The notes under the pieces: generated by a model | Databases searched by the model: none | Seen by the model: only the letters and a program-made list of their open reading frames with translations | Told to the model about the DNA's origin: nothing | Part shown: positions 1-10,564 of the stretch, one piece after another | Numbering within the stretch: the stretch's first letter is position 1 | How the letters are laid out: the number at the start of each line of letters is the position of its first letter | DNA from: an uncultured Bacteroidales bacterium | GTDB taxonomy: Bacteria > Bacteroidota > Bacteroidia > Bacteroidales > Muribaculaceae | Direction: 5' to 3' | NCBI GenBank assembly: GCA_949285735.1 | Contig: CASEAQ010000016.1 | Location: 1 to 49,459 of the forward strand | DNA: 49,459 bases | Translations under genes and position numbers: made by a program

Positions 1-1597
<1,597 letters not shown>

Positions 1598-3034
1598 TTA
1601 CATTAACGGGAAATTGGGATTGTCGGTACGCGCCGATTGCATGATTGCCTTCAGCTCGCTGGCCACGTCGGGATGCTCGTTTATAACGTCATGCTTTTCC
1701 GACGGGTCGGCGGCAATATTGTAAAGTTCATAACGCCCACCATCCTTGCGTACATCCATGCGCACAAGTTTCCACTTGCCCTTGCGCACGGCTTGGCGGC
1801 CATCAAGTTCCTGAAACTCGAAGTACAAGTATTCATGCTCCTTCTGCCCCTTCTTGCCGGTGAGCAGCGGCAACAGGCTCACGCCGTCCTCGCCACGGGC
1901 TGGCTTAGACTTGGGGTCGATTATCTCGCGGAAGGTTGGCAACATATCCCAGAATGCGCACATAAAGTCGGTTTCGCACCCCTGTGCCACACGCCCCGGC
2001 CACGAGATTATCATCGGCACACGTATTCCGCCTTCATACAGGTCGCGCTTGTAGCCGCGGTATATGCCGTTGCTATTGAAGAAATCGGGGTCGGCTCCGC
2101 CTTCGCAGTGCGGGCCATTGTCGCTCGCAAATATTATTATCGTGTTGTCATACAATCCCTTCTCTTTCAGCTTTTCCACTATCTGCCCCACATACACGTC
2201 GAGCCGCGTCACCATGGCTGCGAATGTGGCGTGCGGATAAAGTTGCGTGCAGTAACCGCCGTGGCGGAAGGAACGACTGCCCGGCTCGGCACCCTTGTAT
2301 GCCTTTTCGGGGAATTTGCCCCTGAACTTCTGTATTATGCTGTCCTCGGGAACAATAAGCTCGGCATGGGGCAATATCGTGGGATACCACATAAAAAACG
2401 GCTCGTCGGCACTCATGCCATCGAGATATTCAAGTGCCTTGGCGTGAATTAAGTCGGGGGCATACTGTCCGCGCCCATATTGCACCTCAAGCACATTGTC
2501 CTTCAAGTCCACACGGCGGTCGTTGTCCCACAAGTGGTCGGGATAGTAGCTATGAGCCAGCAACTGGCAATTGTAGCCATAGAACGTGTCGCAGCCCTGC
2601 GCCTGCGGGTCGCCGGTAGTGCCCACGAAACCCAGCCCCCACTTGCCAAAGGCGGCAGTCTTGTACCCGGCATCCTTGAAGGCATGGAAAAACGTGCGGG
2701 CATCGGCGGGCATCGGGAACTGGCCTTCGGGCTCAAGCTCGATGTTGCCGCGTATGTAGGTATGGCCCGAATGCATTCCCGTGAGCAGGCACGAACGCGA
2801 CGGTGCGCTCACCGTGGTGCCCGAATAGCACTGCGTGAACCGCATCCCCTCCTGCGCCAAGCGGTCGATATTGGGCGTGGCAAATTTCTCCTGCCCATAG
2901 CAACCAAGGTCCCCATAACCCAAGTCGTCGGCAAGTATAAACACTACGTTTGGTTTTGTCTGTTGCGCATAAGCAGTACATATCCCACCCATGCCAAGGC
3001 ATAAAATGCCCGTTACGGCTATCCTGTTATCCAT
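1598..3034 (-). CDS. Exported sulfatase, S1 family, serine-type active site
   Basis: This 478-residue protein has an N-terminal signal peptide (MDNRIAVTGILCLGMGG) and the S1 sulfatase fold signature. The metal-binding aspartates follow PNVVFILADDLGYGD (Asp36, Asp37). The active-site motif is S-A-P-S-R with Ser76 as the residue to be converted to formylglycine. A Ser-type site needs an anaerobic radical-SAM maturase (anSME), not seen in this window. The later motif FASDNGPH and the segment around YEGGIRVP are typical of arylsulfatase A/GALNS-like enzymes. A longer frame opens at 3118, but a consensus promoter at 3057-3087 would start transcription near 3050, inside that extension. The ATG at 3034, directly before the signal peptide, is therefore the start. 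It leads a two-gene unit with the downstream beta-galactosidase. The substrate is unknown; sulfated galactose or hexosamine in mucin is an inference from the neighbour. Confidence 0.93.
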   Translation of the reverse strand: MDNRIAVTGILCLGMGGICTAYAQQTKPNVVFILADDLGYGDLGCYGQEKFATPNIDRLAQEGMRFTQCYSGTTVSAPSRSCLLTGMHSGHTYIRGNIELEPEGQFPMPADARTFFHAFKDAGYKTAAFGKWGLGFVGTTGDPQAQGCDTFYGYNCQLLAHSYYPDHLWDNDRRVDLKDNVLEVQYGRGQYAPDLIHAKALEYLDGMSADEPFFMWYPTILPHAELIVPEDSIIQKFRGKFPEKAYKGAEPGSRSFRHGGYCTQLYPHATFAAMVTRLDVYVGQIVEKLKEKGLYDNTIIIFASDNGPHCEGGADPDFFNSNGIYRGYKRDLYEGGIRVPMIISWPGRVAQGCETDFMCAFWDMLPTFREIIDPKSKPARGEDGVSLLPLLTGKKGQKEHEYLYFEFQELDGRQAVRKGKWKLVRMDVRKDGGRYELYNIAADPSEKHDVINEHPDVASELKAIMQSARTDNPNFPLM

Positions 3035-3056
3035 TTTCACGTTTTTAGGTTGAATA

Positions 3057-3087
3057 CAAATATAGTGAAAGTCGAGCGCATTGCAAA
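3057..3087 (-). promoter_or_regulatory. Promoter of sulfatase/beta-galactosidase unit
   Basis: Read on the minus strand there is TTTG (complement of 3084-3087), 19 bases, then TATATTTG (3057-3064). This is a full match to the Bacteroidetes -33/-7 consensus TTTG-N19-TAnnTTTG. Transcription would begin near 3050, just before the sulfatase ATG at 3034. Confidence 0.75.
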
Positions 3088-3211
3088 AAACAGCTTGCTG
3101 ATTTTTTAGCATTGCCAAGACACAGCCTATATTAGCTTATGTTATAGCAAAGTAGAGCACTAAGTCAAAAGCAGTACACCAATTTTTGCAGAGCAGCAAG
3201 GTATATGCAAC

Positions 3212-3252
3212 AAAAAAAGCCGTGACAACCACACTTTGGCAGTCGTCACGGC
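3212..3252 (-). terminator. Intrinsic terminator after second skp gene
   Basis: On the minus strand GCCGTGAC (3245-3252) pairs with GTCACGGC (3219-3226) and is followed by seven U residues (3212-3218). It lies 22 bases beyond the stop of the skp-like gene at 3275 and closes the chaperone unit before the sulfatase promoter. Confidence 0.85.
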
Positions 3253-3274
3253 CTGTATCGTTAAAGTATTGATT

Positions 3275-3781
3275 TTACTTAATGCCTAATTTTGCCTTCA
3301 CTTGCGGAGTCACGTCCTCGGCACCTGCACCCGAGTAAACTACAGCCGGTATCGACAAGTCATATATGAACGTGTAACCGCCCTCGGCACCAACGGCTTG
3401 AATGGCCTTCTGGATTTTGTCGGTTATGGGAGCCAACAATGTTTCTTGCTGCTTCTGAAGGTCTTGGGCAGCCATCTGCTGGAAGTTTTGTATCTTTTGC
3501 TGGTTTTCCTGCAATTCCTGCATGCGGCGATCCTTTATCGACTGGGGCGTAGTGGGATCGAGTTCCTGGAATTCCTTGTATTTCTTTTCAAACTCCTGTT
3601 GCAGGTTGGTGAATTCGGTCTGGTATTTTTCCGAAACAGATTGCAGCGTTGATTCAGCCGTTGCCTTGTCGGGCATCAAGTTGAAAATCTCTTGCGAATT
3701 GACTGTTCCGAATTTCAGTGTCTGTGCGGCAACGCACATGGGGAGAGCCACCAAGGCGGCCAATAAAAATCTCTTTATCAT
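3275..3781 (-). CDS. skp: OmpH/Skp-family periplasmic chaperone (second copy)
   Basis: This 168-residue protein has a signal peptide (MIKRFLLAALVALPMCVAAQT). A long charged, glutamine- and glutamate-rich coiled coil spans about residues 40-120, followed by a short beta segment (YTFIYDLSIPAVVYSGAGAEDVT). Size and layout match the OmpH/Skp family, whose trimers hold unfolded outer-membrane proteins in the periplasm on the way to BamA. It follows a second Skp-like gene by about 100 bases and has its own promoter-like site at 3840-3870. Paired OmpH genes behind bamA are usual in Bacteroidales (from general knowledge). The two copies differ clearly in sequence, so they may serve different clients, which is inference. 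Confidence 0.92.
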   Translation of the reverse strand: MIKRFLLAALVALPMCVAAQTLKFGTVNSQEIFNLMPDKATAESTLQSVSEKYQTEFTNLQQEFEKKYKEFQELDPTTPQSIKDRRMQELQENQQKIQNFQQMAAQDLQKQQETLLAPITDKIQKAIQAVGAEGGYTFIYDLSIPAVVYSGAGAEDVTPQVKAKLGIK

Positions 3782-3839
3782 CTTTAATTTAAGTTTTTAA
3801 TTTTCTGTGGAACAACGCCCGAATGTGCGTTTACGCCTG

Positions 3840-3870
3840 CAAAAATAACAAACTGTTTTGTTTTACACAA
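3840..3870 (-). promoter_or_regulatory. Promoter-like site for second skp gene
   Basis: On the minus strand TTG (complement of 3868-3870) stands 20 bases before TATTTTTG (3840-3847). The -7 element matches TAnnTTTG exactly and the -33 element is partial. It suggests the second skp can be transcribed on its own. Confidence 0.5.
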
Positions 3871-3880
3871 GTATTTGACA

Positions 3881-4396
3881 TTATTTGCCATAGCCGAGTT
3901 TCGACAGCACCTCGTTGCTTATGTCGATGCGCGGCGACGCAAATACTATGCTTTGCGATGATGCCCGGTCGAAAATCACTTGGTAGCCGCGTTCCTCGCT
4001 CACTTTCTTGATGGCGGCATAAATGTCGTCTTGGATGGGCTTGATTAGCGACTGGCGCTTTTGGAACAATTCTCCCTCGGGGCCGAAGTATTTGTAGCGC
4101 AGTTCGGTGACTTCCTTCTCCTTGGTCACTATCTCTTCCTCTTTTGTTTTCTTCTGCTCGTCGGTGAGGAACACCATGTCGCTTTGGTAGTTCTTATACA
4201 TATTCTCGGCTTCCTTGGCAAGGTCGTCAACCTCCTTCTGCCAACGCAGCGACACTTGGTTAAGCTGCTCATTGGCCATCTCGTAGGCCGGGATGTTCTT
4301 CAATATGTATTCCATGTCAACCAACGCAAATTTTTGCGCCGACGCGCTCAAGCCGCACAACATGGCAGCGGCAATAGCTATTAAAAATTTTTTCAT
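3881..4396 (-). CDS. skp: OmpH/Skp-family periplasmic chaperone (first copy)
   Basis: Translation from the ATG at 4396 gives 171 residues with a signal peptide (MKKFLIAIAAAMLCGLSASAQ), a lysine/glutamate-rich coiled coil (about residues 45-115) and a C-terminal segment with VIFDRASSQSIVFASP. This is the OmpH/Skp family of periplasmic chaperones for outer-membrane proteins. A longer frame opens at 4468, but the signal peptide begins at 4396 and a -7 promoter element at 4466-4473 overlaps that upstream start, so 4396 is preferred. The gene lies 370 bases downstream of bamA. The gap holds a repeat array, so skp expression probably does not depend on read-through from bamA alone. Confidence 0.92.
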   Translation of the reverse strand: MKKFLIAIAAAMLCGLSASAQKFALVDMEYILKNIPAYEMANEQLNQVSLRWQKEVDDLAKEAENMYKNYQSDMVFLTDEQKKTKEEEIVTKEKEVTELRYKYFGPEGELFQKRQSLIKPIQDDIYAAIKKVSEERGYQVIFDRASSQSIVFASPRIDISNEVLSKLGYGK

Positions 4397-4465
4397 ATCG
4401 GTAAAAATATCTCTTTGTTTAACGACTGAAACGCCCAAAATCGGACGATTTACAGACATTTGACA

Positions 4466-4498
4466 CAAAAATAGCGCAATAGTTTAGTTAATGGTCAA
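4466..4498 (-). promoter_or_regulatory. Promoter-like site for first skp gene
   Basis: The complement of 4466-4473 reads TATTTTTG, an exact TAnnTTTG element. A possible -33 TTG (complement of 4496-4498) is 22 bases upstream, slightly long. Transcription would start near 4458, about 60 bases before the skp ATG at 4396. Confidence 0.5.
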
Positions 4499-4517
4499 TG
4501 ATTTAATGATAATTACA

Positions 4518-4765
4518 ATTAATTAGGAAGTATATCAATTAGGAAATATATCAATTAGGAATTAGGAATTAGGAATTAGGAATTAGGAATTAGGAATTAG
4601 GAATTAGGAATTAGGAATGAGAAATTATTAATATCTTGAATGGGTAGCATACAATTCCACATTCCTCATTCCTAATTTCTCATTCCTAATTCCACATTCC
4701 TAATTCCTAATTATTCATAATTCCTAATTATTCATAATTCCTAATTATTCATAATTCCTAATTGA
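4518..4765. repeat. ATTAGGA heptamer array and opposing ATTCCTAATT repeats
   Basis: Nine perfect tandem copies of the heptamer ATTAGGA run from 4554 to 4616, preceded by looser copies from about 4520. From about 4655 to 4760 the same motif returns in the opposite orientation (ATTCCTAATT, with three copies of a 17-base unit containing ATTCATA). The two halves are complementary and could fold into a long hairpin in DNA or RNA. The array begins immediately after the bamA stop and fills nearly the whole space to the skp promoter. No reading frame is present. Related short copies occur at five other places in the window. Confidence 0.95.
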
Positions 4766-4766
4766 T

Positions 4767-7376
4767 TTAGAACTCCTGACCCAGCACGAAGTGGAAGTGG
4801 CTGCCGCCCTTCTCGCCAAACACGCTGTCGAAACCATACGCCCAGTCGATACCCATCATGCCCACCATAGGCAGGAAGATGCGCACACCGGCTCCGGCCG
4901 AACGCTTGAGGTCAAACGGAGAGAAATCTTTTATGTCGGCCCAGGCATTACCACCCTCGGCGAACACAAGCCCGTAGATGGTGGTGCTCGACTGCAACAT
5001 GAACGGGAAGTGCAGCTCGACGGCAAAGCGCGTGTAGGCGTAGCCTTCGCTACCATACGGGGTCAATGCACCGTTATCGTAACCACGCAGGGCAATGGTT
5101 TCAGTCGCGTAGGTGTAGCTGCCCGACATACCGTCGCCACCCACATAGAATGTCTCGAACGGCGACTTGAGGTGTCGGTTGTAGCTGCCAAGCAAACCAA
5201 TGTCGGCACGAGTCATCAACACCAGCGTCCATTTGCCATCGGGGTTGGTGAGCGGCGTATATGTGCGCGAACGGAATTTTAGCTTCCAATATTCAATCCA
5301 TTCATACATCTCCTGACGAGCCGCGTCGGTATTGGAATTAGACAACGCTGCCCAATCCTTCTTGCCGAAGAGCGAAGCTGGCGGAGTCATATGCAGAGAC
5401 AGCGAGAACTGGCTACCACGGCGAGTGTAAAGCGGGTTGTCGATGCTGTTACGCGCAAGCGTCAACCCAAGCACGATAGCGTTAGACGTACCGTTGTTCA
5501 TATAGTAGAGGTAATCCCAGTTCTTCAAGTAATACCACTGGTAGCTGAGTTCGGCTGTAAGTGTAAAATAGTCATCGGGCCAGTTGAGACGCTTACCGAA
5601 ACCAACCGTCACACCTGCCATCTGCAAGAACTTGTTGGGGTCGTAAGAATCCTGATACGAGTATTGATACATATCGTCATACACGCCACCACCATACAGA
5701 TACCTTCCATAGCTGTTGGCCCATGTCGAGTTGTAGTAGTCGCTGTTCACACCCGTCTGGCGCGAATAGTATGCCGACACCGACAGCGAGTTTGGCCTCT
5801 TGCCGCCAAACCATGGGTCGAGGAACGACAAGCTGTAAGCCTGATAGTAGCGGGCGTTAGTCTGCGCCGAAATGGTGAACGTCTGTCCTTCGCCCTGCGG
5901 GATAATACCCTTGTAAGACGACGGATTGAAGAGGTTCTTCATCGAGAAGTTGGTGAACTTCAAGCTCAAACGGCCAATGATACCCGTCTGCCCCCAACCA
6001 GCCGAGAACTCAATCTGGTCGTTGGCTTTAGACTCAAGATTGAACACGATGTCAACCGTACCATTCTGCTCGTTTGGCTCAGGGCGGATGTCCATCGTTT
6101 CGGGATTGAAGTGACCCGTCTGTGCAATCATCTGAGCCGAACGCATAAGGTCGCTTTTCGAGAACAATTCACCGGGGCGCACATAGAGTTCGCGGCGCAC
6201 CACTTTCTCATACAAGCGGTCGTTACCGTTGATGACCACCTTGTTGATGCGAGCTTGCGGTCCCTCCATCATGCTCAGTTCGAGGTCGATTGAGTCGCCA
6301 TGTATATTCTTTTCAATCGGAACAAGCTGGAAGAATAGGTAGCCACGATCCATATAGAGGTTTGCCACAGCATCCTCGTCTTCCGAGGTGCGCTTGGTTA
6401 TCATCTTCTGGTTGTACACATCGCCGGGCTTCATGCCGAGCACCATGTCCAAGTAGTTCGAAGGGAATATGGTATTACCCACCCAGTTGATGCTCGAAAT
6501 ATAGTAACGCTGCCCTTCCTCGATGTGCAGATACACGTCAACTTTCTTTTCGCTATAGTTCACGACGCTGTCGGCAATAATCTTGGCATCGCGATAACCC
6601 ATCTCGTTATACTTCTCGATTATGCGGTTTTTGTCATCTTCGTAATCGCTGGTGACAAACTTCTTTTGGCTGAACAGCTTCACAAGGCTGCGCTGCTCGT
6701 TGGTCTTCTTCATCACGCGCTTGAGCTTGCGGTCGCTCAGCACCTCGTTCCCCTCGATATAAATCTTGTGAACCTTTATCTTCTCGTGCTTGTCAACGTT
6801 GATGTCAACAATCACTTCATTCTCGTTGTCGGGAAGCGGACGCTGAACTACATCGACCGATGCATTCTTGAAACCCTTGGAATCGAAGTATTGCGAGATA
6901 ATCTGCTCGGCACGTGCAGCGATATTTGGAGTGAACTGGTTGCCCTTCATCAAGCCCAACCGCAGTTGCAAGTCCTCGCGCTCGCCTTTCTTCACGCCGT
7001 TGTAATTGATTTCGGCTATACGCGGTTGCTGGCGCAATGCTATTTCGAGCCACACTTTGTCGCCATATATCTTGTCAACCTTGATTTGAACTTTCGAGAA
7101 CAGGCCCTGACGCCAAAACCGCTTCGCAGCCGAAGTTATGTCATCTCCCGGAATTTCCACCCGTTGACCGATGGCAAGACCTGAATACCCTATGATTATA
7201 TAGTCCTCGTAATTATCGACCCCCGTAACCTTTATGCCGGCAATCTCATACGAACGCGGCATCGACGAATAGATTACATTAGGTGAATAAATAGTATCAT
7301 TGACCTGCCCGGCAACTGGCACCGATGCAGAACATACGACAAATGCGACTATCAGAAAGAGTAGCTTTAAACGCAT
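4767..7376 (-). CDS. bamA: Outer-membrane protein assembly factor BamA
   Basis: This 869-residue Omp85-family protein folds and inserts beta-barrel proteins into the outer membrane. It starts with a signal peptide (MRLKLLFLIVAFVVCSASVPVAG). About residues 45-430 form serial POTRA domains with the typical pattern of short beta strands and phrases such as YIEGNEVLSDRKLKR and VVINGNDRLYEKVV. A C-terminal barrel rich in aromatic residues occupies about 440-869. The chain ends in phenylalanine (VLGQEF), as expected for a barrel recognition signal. It follows uppS by 54 bases and is followed by two Skp chaperones that deliver its substrates, the usual Bacteroidales arrangement. The family assignment is very firm. 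Confidence 0.97.
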   Translation of the reverse strand: MRLKLLFLIVAFVVCSASVPVAGQVNDTIYSPNVIYSSMPRSYEIAGIKVTGVDNYEDYIIIGYSGLAIGQRVEIPGDDITSAAKRFWRQGLFSKVQIKVDKIYGDKVWLEIALRQQPRIAEINYNGVKKGEREDLQLRLGLMKGNQFTPNIAARAEQIISQYFDSKGFKNASVDVVQRPLPDNENEVIVDINVDKHEKIKVHKIYIEGNEVLSDRKLKRVMKKTNEQRSLVKLFSQKKFVTSDYEDDKNRIIEKYNEMGYRDAKIIADSVVNYSEKKVDVYLHIEEGQRYYISSINWVGNTIFPSNYLDMVLGMKPGDVYNQKMITKRTSEDEDAVANLYMDRGYLFFQLVPIEKNIHGDSIDLELSMMEGPQARINKVVINGNDRLYEKVVRRELYVRPGELFSKSDLMRSAQMIAQTGHFNPETMDIRPEPNEQNGTVDIVFNLESKANDQIEFSAGWGQTGIIGRLSLKFTNFSMKNLFNPSSYKGIIPQGEGQTFTISAQTNARYYQAYSLSFLDPWFGGKRPNSLSVSAYYSRQTGVNSDYYNSTWANSYGRYLYGGGVYDDMYQYSYQDSYDPNKFLQMAGVTVGFGKRLNWPDDYFTLTAELSYQWYYLKNWDYLYYMNNGTSNAIVLGLTLARNSIDNPLYTRRGSQFSLSLHMTPPASLFGKKDWAALSNSNTDAARQEMYEWIEYWKLKFRSRTYTPLTNPDGKWTLVLMTRADIGLLGSYNRHLKSPFETFYVGGDGMSGSYTYATETIALRGYDNGALTPYGSEGYAYTRFAVELHFPFMLQSSTTIYGLVFAEGGNAWADIKDFSPFDLKRSAGAGVRIFLPMVGMMGIDWAYGFDSVFGEKGGSHFHFVLGQEF

Positions 7377-7430
7377 ATCCGGATTGTTTATATTCGTGTT
7401 TCCTTAGTTATATTCTCTTATATATGGATT

Positions 7431-8174
7431 TCATTTTGCAACCTGTTCGCTGGTCTTGCCGAAACGCCGCTCGCGCCCCTGGTAGTCGATGACTGCCTTG
7501 CAGAAGTCGTCTTTAGAGAAATCGGGCCAGAAAGTGTCGGTAAAGTACAACTCGGCATAGGCAATCTGCCACAGCAGGAAGTTGCTTATGCGCAAATCGC
7601 CTGCCGTGCGTATCAACAGATCGGGGTCGGGAATACCCCGTGTCGAGAGCGCACTGGCAAACAGCTCGTCGTCAACGCTGTCGATACCGACGCTGCCGTC
7701 GCGCACCTGTGTTGCAATCTTGCGGCAAGCCTCAACGATTTCCCACCTTGCCGAGTAGCTCAAGGCAAGGCACAGCGTCAGCCCCGTGCAATGCGACGTG
7801 TCGCTCATGCACTTGGCGAGGCGTTCGCGGGCAAACTGCGGCATACGCTCCATGTCGCCTATCATGGTCAGCCGCACGTTGTTCTTTATCAAGTCGGGGG
7901 TTTCGCGCTCTATCGCTACCACGATCAAGTTCATCAGCGCGTCAACCTCCTCCTTGGGGCGATTCCAGTTTTCGGTCGAGAATGTGTAAAGCGTCAAGTA
8001 TCCGATACCTATTTCCGAAGCTATCTCGGTGATTTTCCTCACGGTGTTTACCCCTTCGATATGCCCCTGCGAACGGTCGAGCCCGCGTTGCTTCGCCCAT
8101 CGTCCGTTGCCGTCCATGATGATTGCCACGTGGCGCGGCAACCGATTCCTGTCTATGTTGTCAACTATCGACAT
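7431..8174 (-). CDS. uppS: Undecaprenyl diphosphate synthase (isoprenyl transferase)
   Basis: The 247-residue protein carries the cis-prenyltransferase signature HVAIIMDGNGRWAKQRG with catalytic Asp21, the LTLYTFSTENWNRP motif, and the C-terminal segment DLLIRTAGDLRISNFLLWQIAY that binds isopentenyl diphosphate. It makes the C55 lipid carrier used for peptidoglycan and surface polysaccharide precursors, in the cytoplasm at the membrane. Length is standard. It sits between a DUF6089 outer-membrane protein and bamA with gaps of 70 and 54 bases, consistent with one envelope-biogenesis transcript. Confidence 0.97.
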   Translation of the reverse strand: MSIVDNIDRNRLPRHVAIIMDGNGRWAKQRGLDRSQGHIEGVNTVRKITEIASEIGIGYLTLYTFSTENWNRPKEEVDALMNLIVVAIERETPDLIKNNVRLTMIGDMERMPQFARERLAKCMSDTSHCTGLTLCLALSYSARWEIVEACRKIATQVRDGSVGIDSVDDELFASALSTRGIPDPDLLIRTAGDLRISNFLLWQIAYAELYFTDTFWPDFSKDDFCKAVIDYQGRERRFGKTSEQVAK

Positions 8175-8244
8175 TGCTTTACTATATTCTCGTCATTCTT
8201 TTACTAAAATCTCATATTTCTCTCTCCAGGCGAGCCGTGCGACC

Positions 8245-8922
8245 TTAATCAACATAATGACACACCTTGCAACGCTTGCCAAACTCGTAGGTAATGCTCA
8301 CCATAAGCACCGAATACCAATCGGTGTTCTTGGCAAACGAGTGCTTTATGCCATTCAAGTCGCTAAGCCCGTCGAGCCCGTCACCGAAACTCTTGCGCAT
8401 GGTAAATTCAAGCCCAAGGTTCAGCCGCTCTTTCAACTTGTACTTCACTCCGACACCCATCGGCAACACCACCGAAAACGCAGTGCCGCCAACGTCGGGA
8501 GTGGCAAGTGCTCCGCCCAACCCTACCGTCAAGTAGGGAGTTATGCGCTTCAGGTTCATATATTTCGAGCCTATGCCGAAATTGAAGAAGTTAAACTCCA
8601 TCTGCGCGCCAAAGTCGTAGAGCGTCGAACTGAAATCATATATTGCCCCGCCTGGATATACCGAACCCTCGGAGTTGCCGCTTATGCCCGCAACAAACAG
8701 ATTGGCTTTCAACGACCATCGTCTGTCGATGACGTAACGGAAAATACCTCCTGCCGACCATCCAAGGCTCTTGAGCATATTGCCACGGTTGGCATCGCCA
8801 AGGTAGCCGCTCACGCCCACTCCGCCGCCAACTTCATAGCGGTAGGTTTCCTGCGCCACCAATGCAGGTGCCGCAGCAATTATTATTGCTATTATTGCTA
8901 TTATTCTTTTCAAAACAGTCAT
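8245..8922 (-). CDS. DUF6089-type outer-membrane beta-barrel protein
   Basis: From the ATG at 8922 the product is 225 residues with a strongly hydrophobic signal peptide (MTVLKRIIAIIAIIIAAAPALVAQ). The rest has alternating hydrophobic beta strands with glycine and aromatic residues (YEVGGGVGVSGYLGDANRG near the mature start, YLTVGLGGALATP, NLGLEFTMRKSFGDGLDGL). This pattern fits a small outer-membrane barrel and the DUF6089 family, which in Bacteroidales lies immediately upstream of uppS and bamA (recalled, not searched). An upstream ATG at 8970 is in frame, but the signal peptide starts at 8922. Its function is unknown; the fixed linkage to bamA suggests a role in envelope assembly. Confidence 0.85.
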   Translation of the reverse strand: MTVLKRIIAIIAIIIAAAPALVAQETYRYEVGGGVGVSGYLGDANRGNMLKSLGWSAGGIFRYVIDRRWSLKANLFVAGISGNSEGSVYPGGAIYDFSSTLYDFGAQMEFNFFNFGIGSKYMNLKRITPYLTVGLGGALATPDVGGTAFSVVLPMGVGVKYKLKERLNLGLEFTMRKSFGDGLDGLSDLNGIKHSFAKNTDWYSVLMVSITYEFGKRCKVCHYVD

Positions 8923-8992
8923 ACTAAAAGAATAACGCAAATTAGCGATGAAAAGTATATTGCGCCCCATGCAACACCACAGTTGCCCGACG

Positions 8993-10564
8993 CTAATAAA
9001 CCGGTTTGTAGGTCAAACGGTTCAACACACCGCGCCACACAGTGTCGTAGGTGCCGCCATACGTGTCATAACCGCCAAACACATATATATAAGGTATATC
9101 CCATTCAGTTACAGGCGAAATACCGTCGCCACCGCTGCTCTTCACTGCAACGGCTGCCGGAGTGGCTGTGTTGAACCACACGGGCCTTTCGGGCGAAGGC
9201 ATACTGCGCCACGACAGGATATTGACACCGCCCCCTGCACGTGAAACGACGCCATTATCGCTCATGGTGGTGTTGAAAACCACAGCATCGGCACGATACA
9301 TCGGTTGTATATATTCGGGCAACTGCATCAACGAGTCGGCAACAGCCCAGTTCACACCCATATCACGCGAAAAGAACAATGTGTTGGGCTCTTCGCCGTC
9401 GGCAGTGCGTCCGCCCCAAGCTATCAATGTCGGGTAGGCAGTCGTGGTCCAGTTGCTTTCGTTCACCGCATAGGTGGTGTATTGCACGAGCGACATACCC
9501 TCGCGCCCACCAATGTCATTGTTGCTCAACACACTCCAACCGTTACCGTCATACCCCCAGGCACGGCCCACATATTCCGACGAAGCTGTCAAGCCGCCAA
9601 TGCAAATGCCTATGTTGCTGGTTCCCCACGCATTGTCATACACCACGAAGTTCGATCTGCCATCAACAGGGAAACCGTCCTCTATTGTAGAAGGCACAAA
9701 GCTGCCGCGACGAGGATATTCATCATGGCTATATGTGCCGTTATCGGCAGTCAATCCCAATATGCGGTCGTCGTAAGCACCAATGATTTGGCTCCACGAC
9801 GTGCCGCAACTCGTCCAGTTCACACCATCGGTCGAGGAATACAACTCGCCGGTGTCGCCCGACAATATATAAAGCGCGTCGCTTGAAGCCGTCAACGACC
9901 TCACATCGGGGGTAAACGGAAATTCCACCACCTGCTTGGTCCAAGCCTCGGCGGGCGAATCGGCTGTCGCCAGCACGTAATATCCGTTGTCTGCCATCAG
10001 GCAATAAGCATGGTCGTTATATTTCACCGTGCGCTGCACAGTAACATTGCCATACATTGAGGGCAGCGTGCTATAAGCGATTTCCCCCCATTGCAACGAG
10101 TCCGACTCCAATTGGTGCACATTCACCTTCACGTCATACGTGCGGTTGGTAACCTGGTCGAGAGCTGTCACCGTTATCCTGACAGTTCCAGTAAAGTCGA
10201 TAGTGTCGGAACTGGAGTAGGCAAAAGTAGTGTCATTCATACGCTGGGCGTTGCTAATCGCCACCTCCACCGAGTAGCATGTCGGATAAGTCATCTGCAC
10301 GAGCATTCGCGATATGTCGGTACCCTTGGGTAGCGAATCGGCATTGTATATCCTTGCACCTTCAAGGTCGATTGTGAAAAACACCGAGTCGAGGTTGGCA
10401 AGTATCGCGCTATTGTCTATCAAGTTAAAACCAGTGATTGCCGTACTCGACGATGTGTAGGTTGCAACCGACGACTCGGTGGTCTCCTCATCGTCGTTGC
10501 ACGATACCCCCATCGACGCAAACGTCAATACCATAAAAGCGTATAACAAAACTCTTTTTTTCAT
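8993..10564 (-). CDS. DUF6242-type lipoprotein with beta-propeller-like repeats
   Basis: This 523-residue protein has a lipoprotein signal (MKKRVLLYAFMVLTFASMGVSC) with the lipidated cysteine at 22, followed by an acidic DDEE stretch. An N-terminal beta domain (about residues 40-150) has the form seen in Bacteroidales surface lipoproteins. The rest contains repeated blades such as LYSSTDGVNWTSC, TLFFSRDMGVNWAVADSL and YIYVFGGYDTYGGTYDTVWRG, reminiscent of kelch or BNR propellers. The layout matches DUF6242 proteins. The acidic residues after the cysteine could act as a surface-export signal, which is inference. No enzymatic residues are recognised. It lies 70 bases upstream of the DUF6089 barrel gene, so the two may be co-transcribed. 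A -7-like element (TAAATTTG, complement of 10592-10599) lies 28 bases before its start. Confidence 0.85.
   Translation of the reverse strand: MKKRVLLYAFMVLTFASMGVSCNDDEETTESSVATYTSSSTAITGFNLIDNSAILANLDSVFFTIDLEGARIYNADSLPKGTDISRMLVQMTYPTCYSVEVAISNAQRMNDTTFAYSSSDTIDFTGTVRITVTALDQVTNRTYDVKVNVHQLESDSLQWGEIAYSTLPSMYGNVTVQRTVKYNDHAYCLMADNGYYVLATADSPAEAWTKQVVEFPFTPDVRSLTASSDALYILSGDTGELYSSTDGVNWTSCGTSWSQIIGAYDDRILGLTADNGTYSHDEYPRRGSFVPSTIEDGFPVDGRSNFVVYDNAWGTSNIGICIGGLTASSEYVGRAWGYDGNGWSVLSNNDIGGREGMSLVQYTTYAVNESNWTTTAYPTLIAWGGRTADGEEPNTLFFSRDMGVNWAVADSLMQLPEYIQPMYRADAVVFNTTMSDNGVVSRAGGGVNILSWRSMPSPERPVWFNTATPAAVAVKSSGGDGISPVTEWDIPYIYVFGGYDTYGGTYDTVWRGVLNRLTYKPVY

Noticed and set aside
3035-3118. 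Upstream extension of the sulfatase start
   Set aside because: A consensus promoter lies inside it and the signal peptide starts at 3034.
4554-4765. Tandem array considered as CRISPR
   Set aside because: The units are contiguous heptamers without spacers and no cas genes are near.
8029-9174. 381-codon plus-strand frame spanning uppS and DUF6089 antisense
   Set aside because: It crosses two real genes on the other strand and an intergenic gap; no domain is visible.
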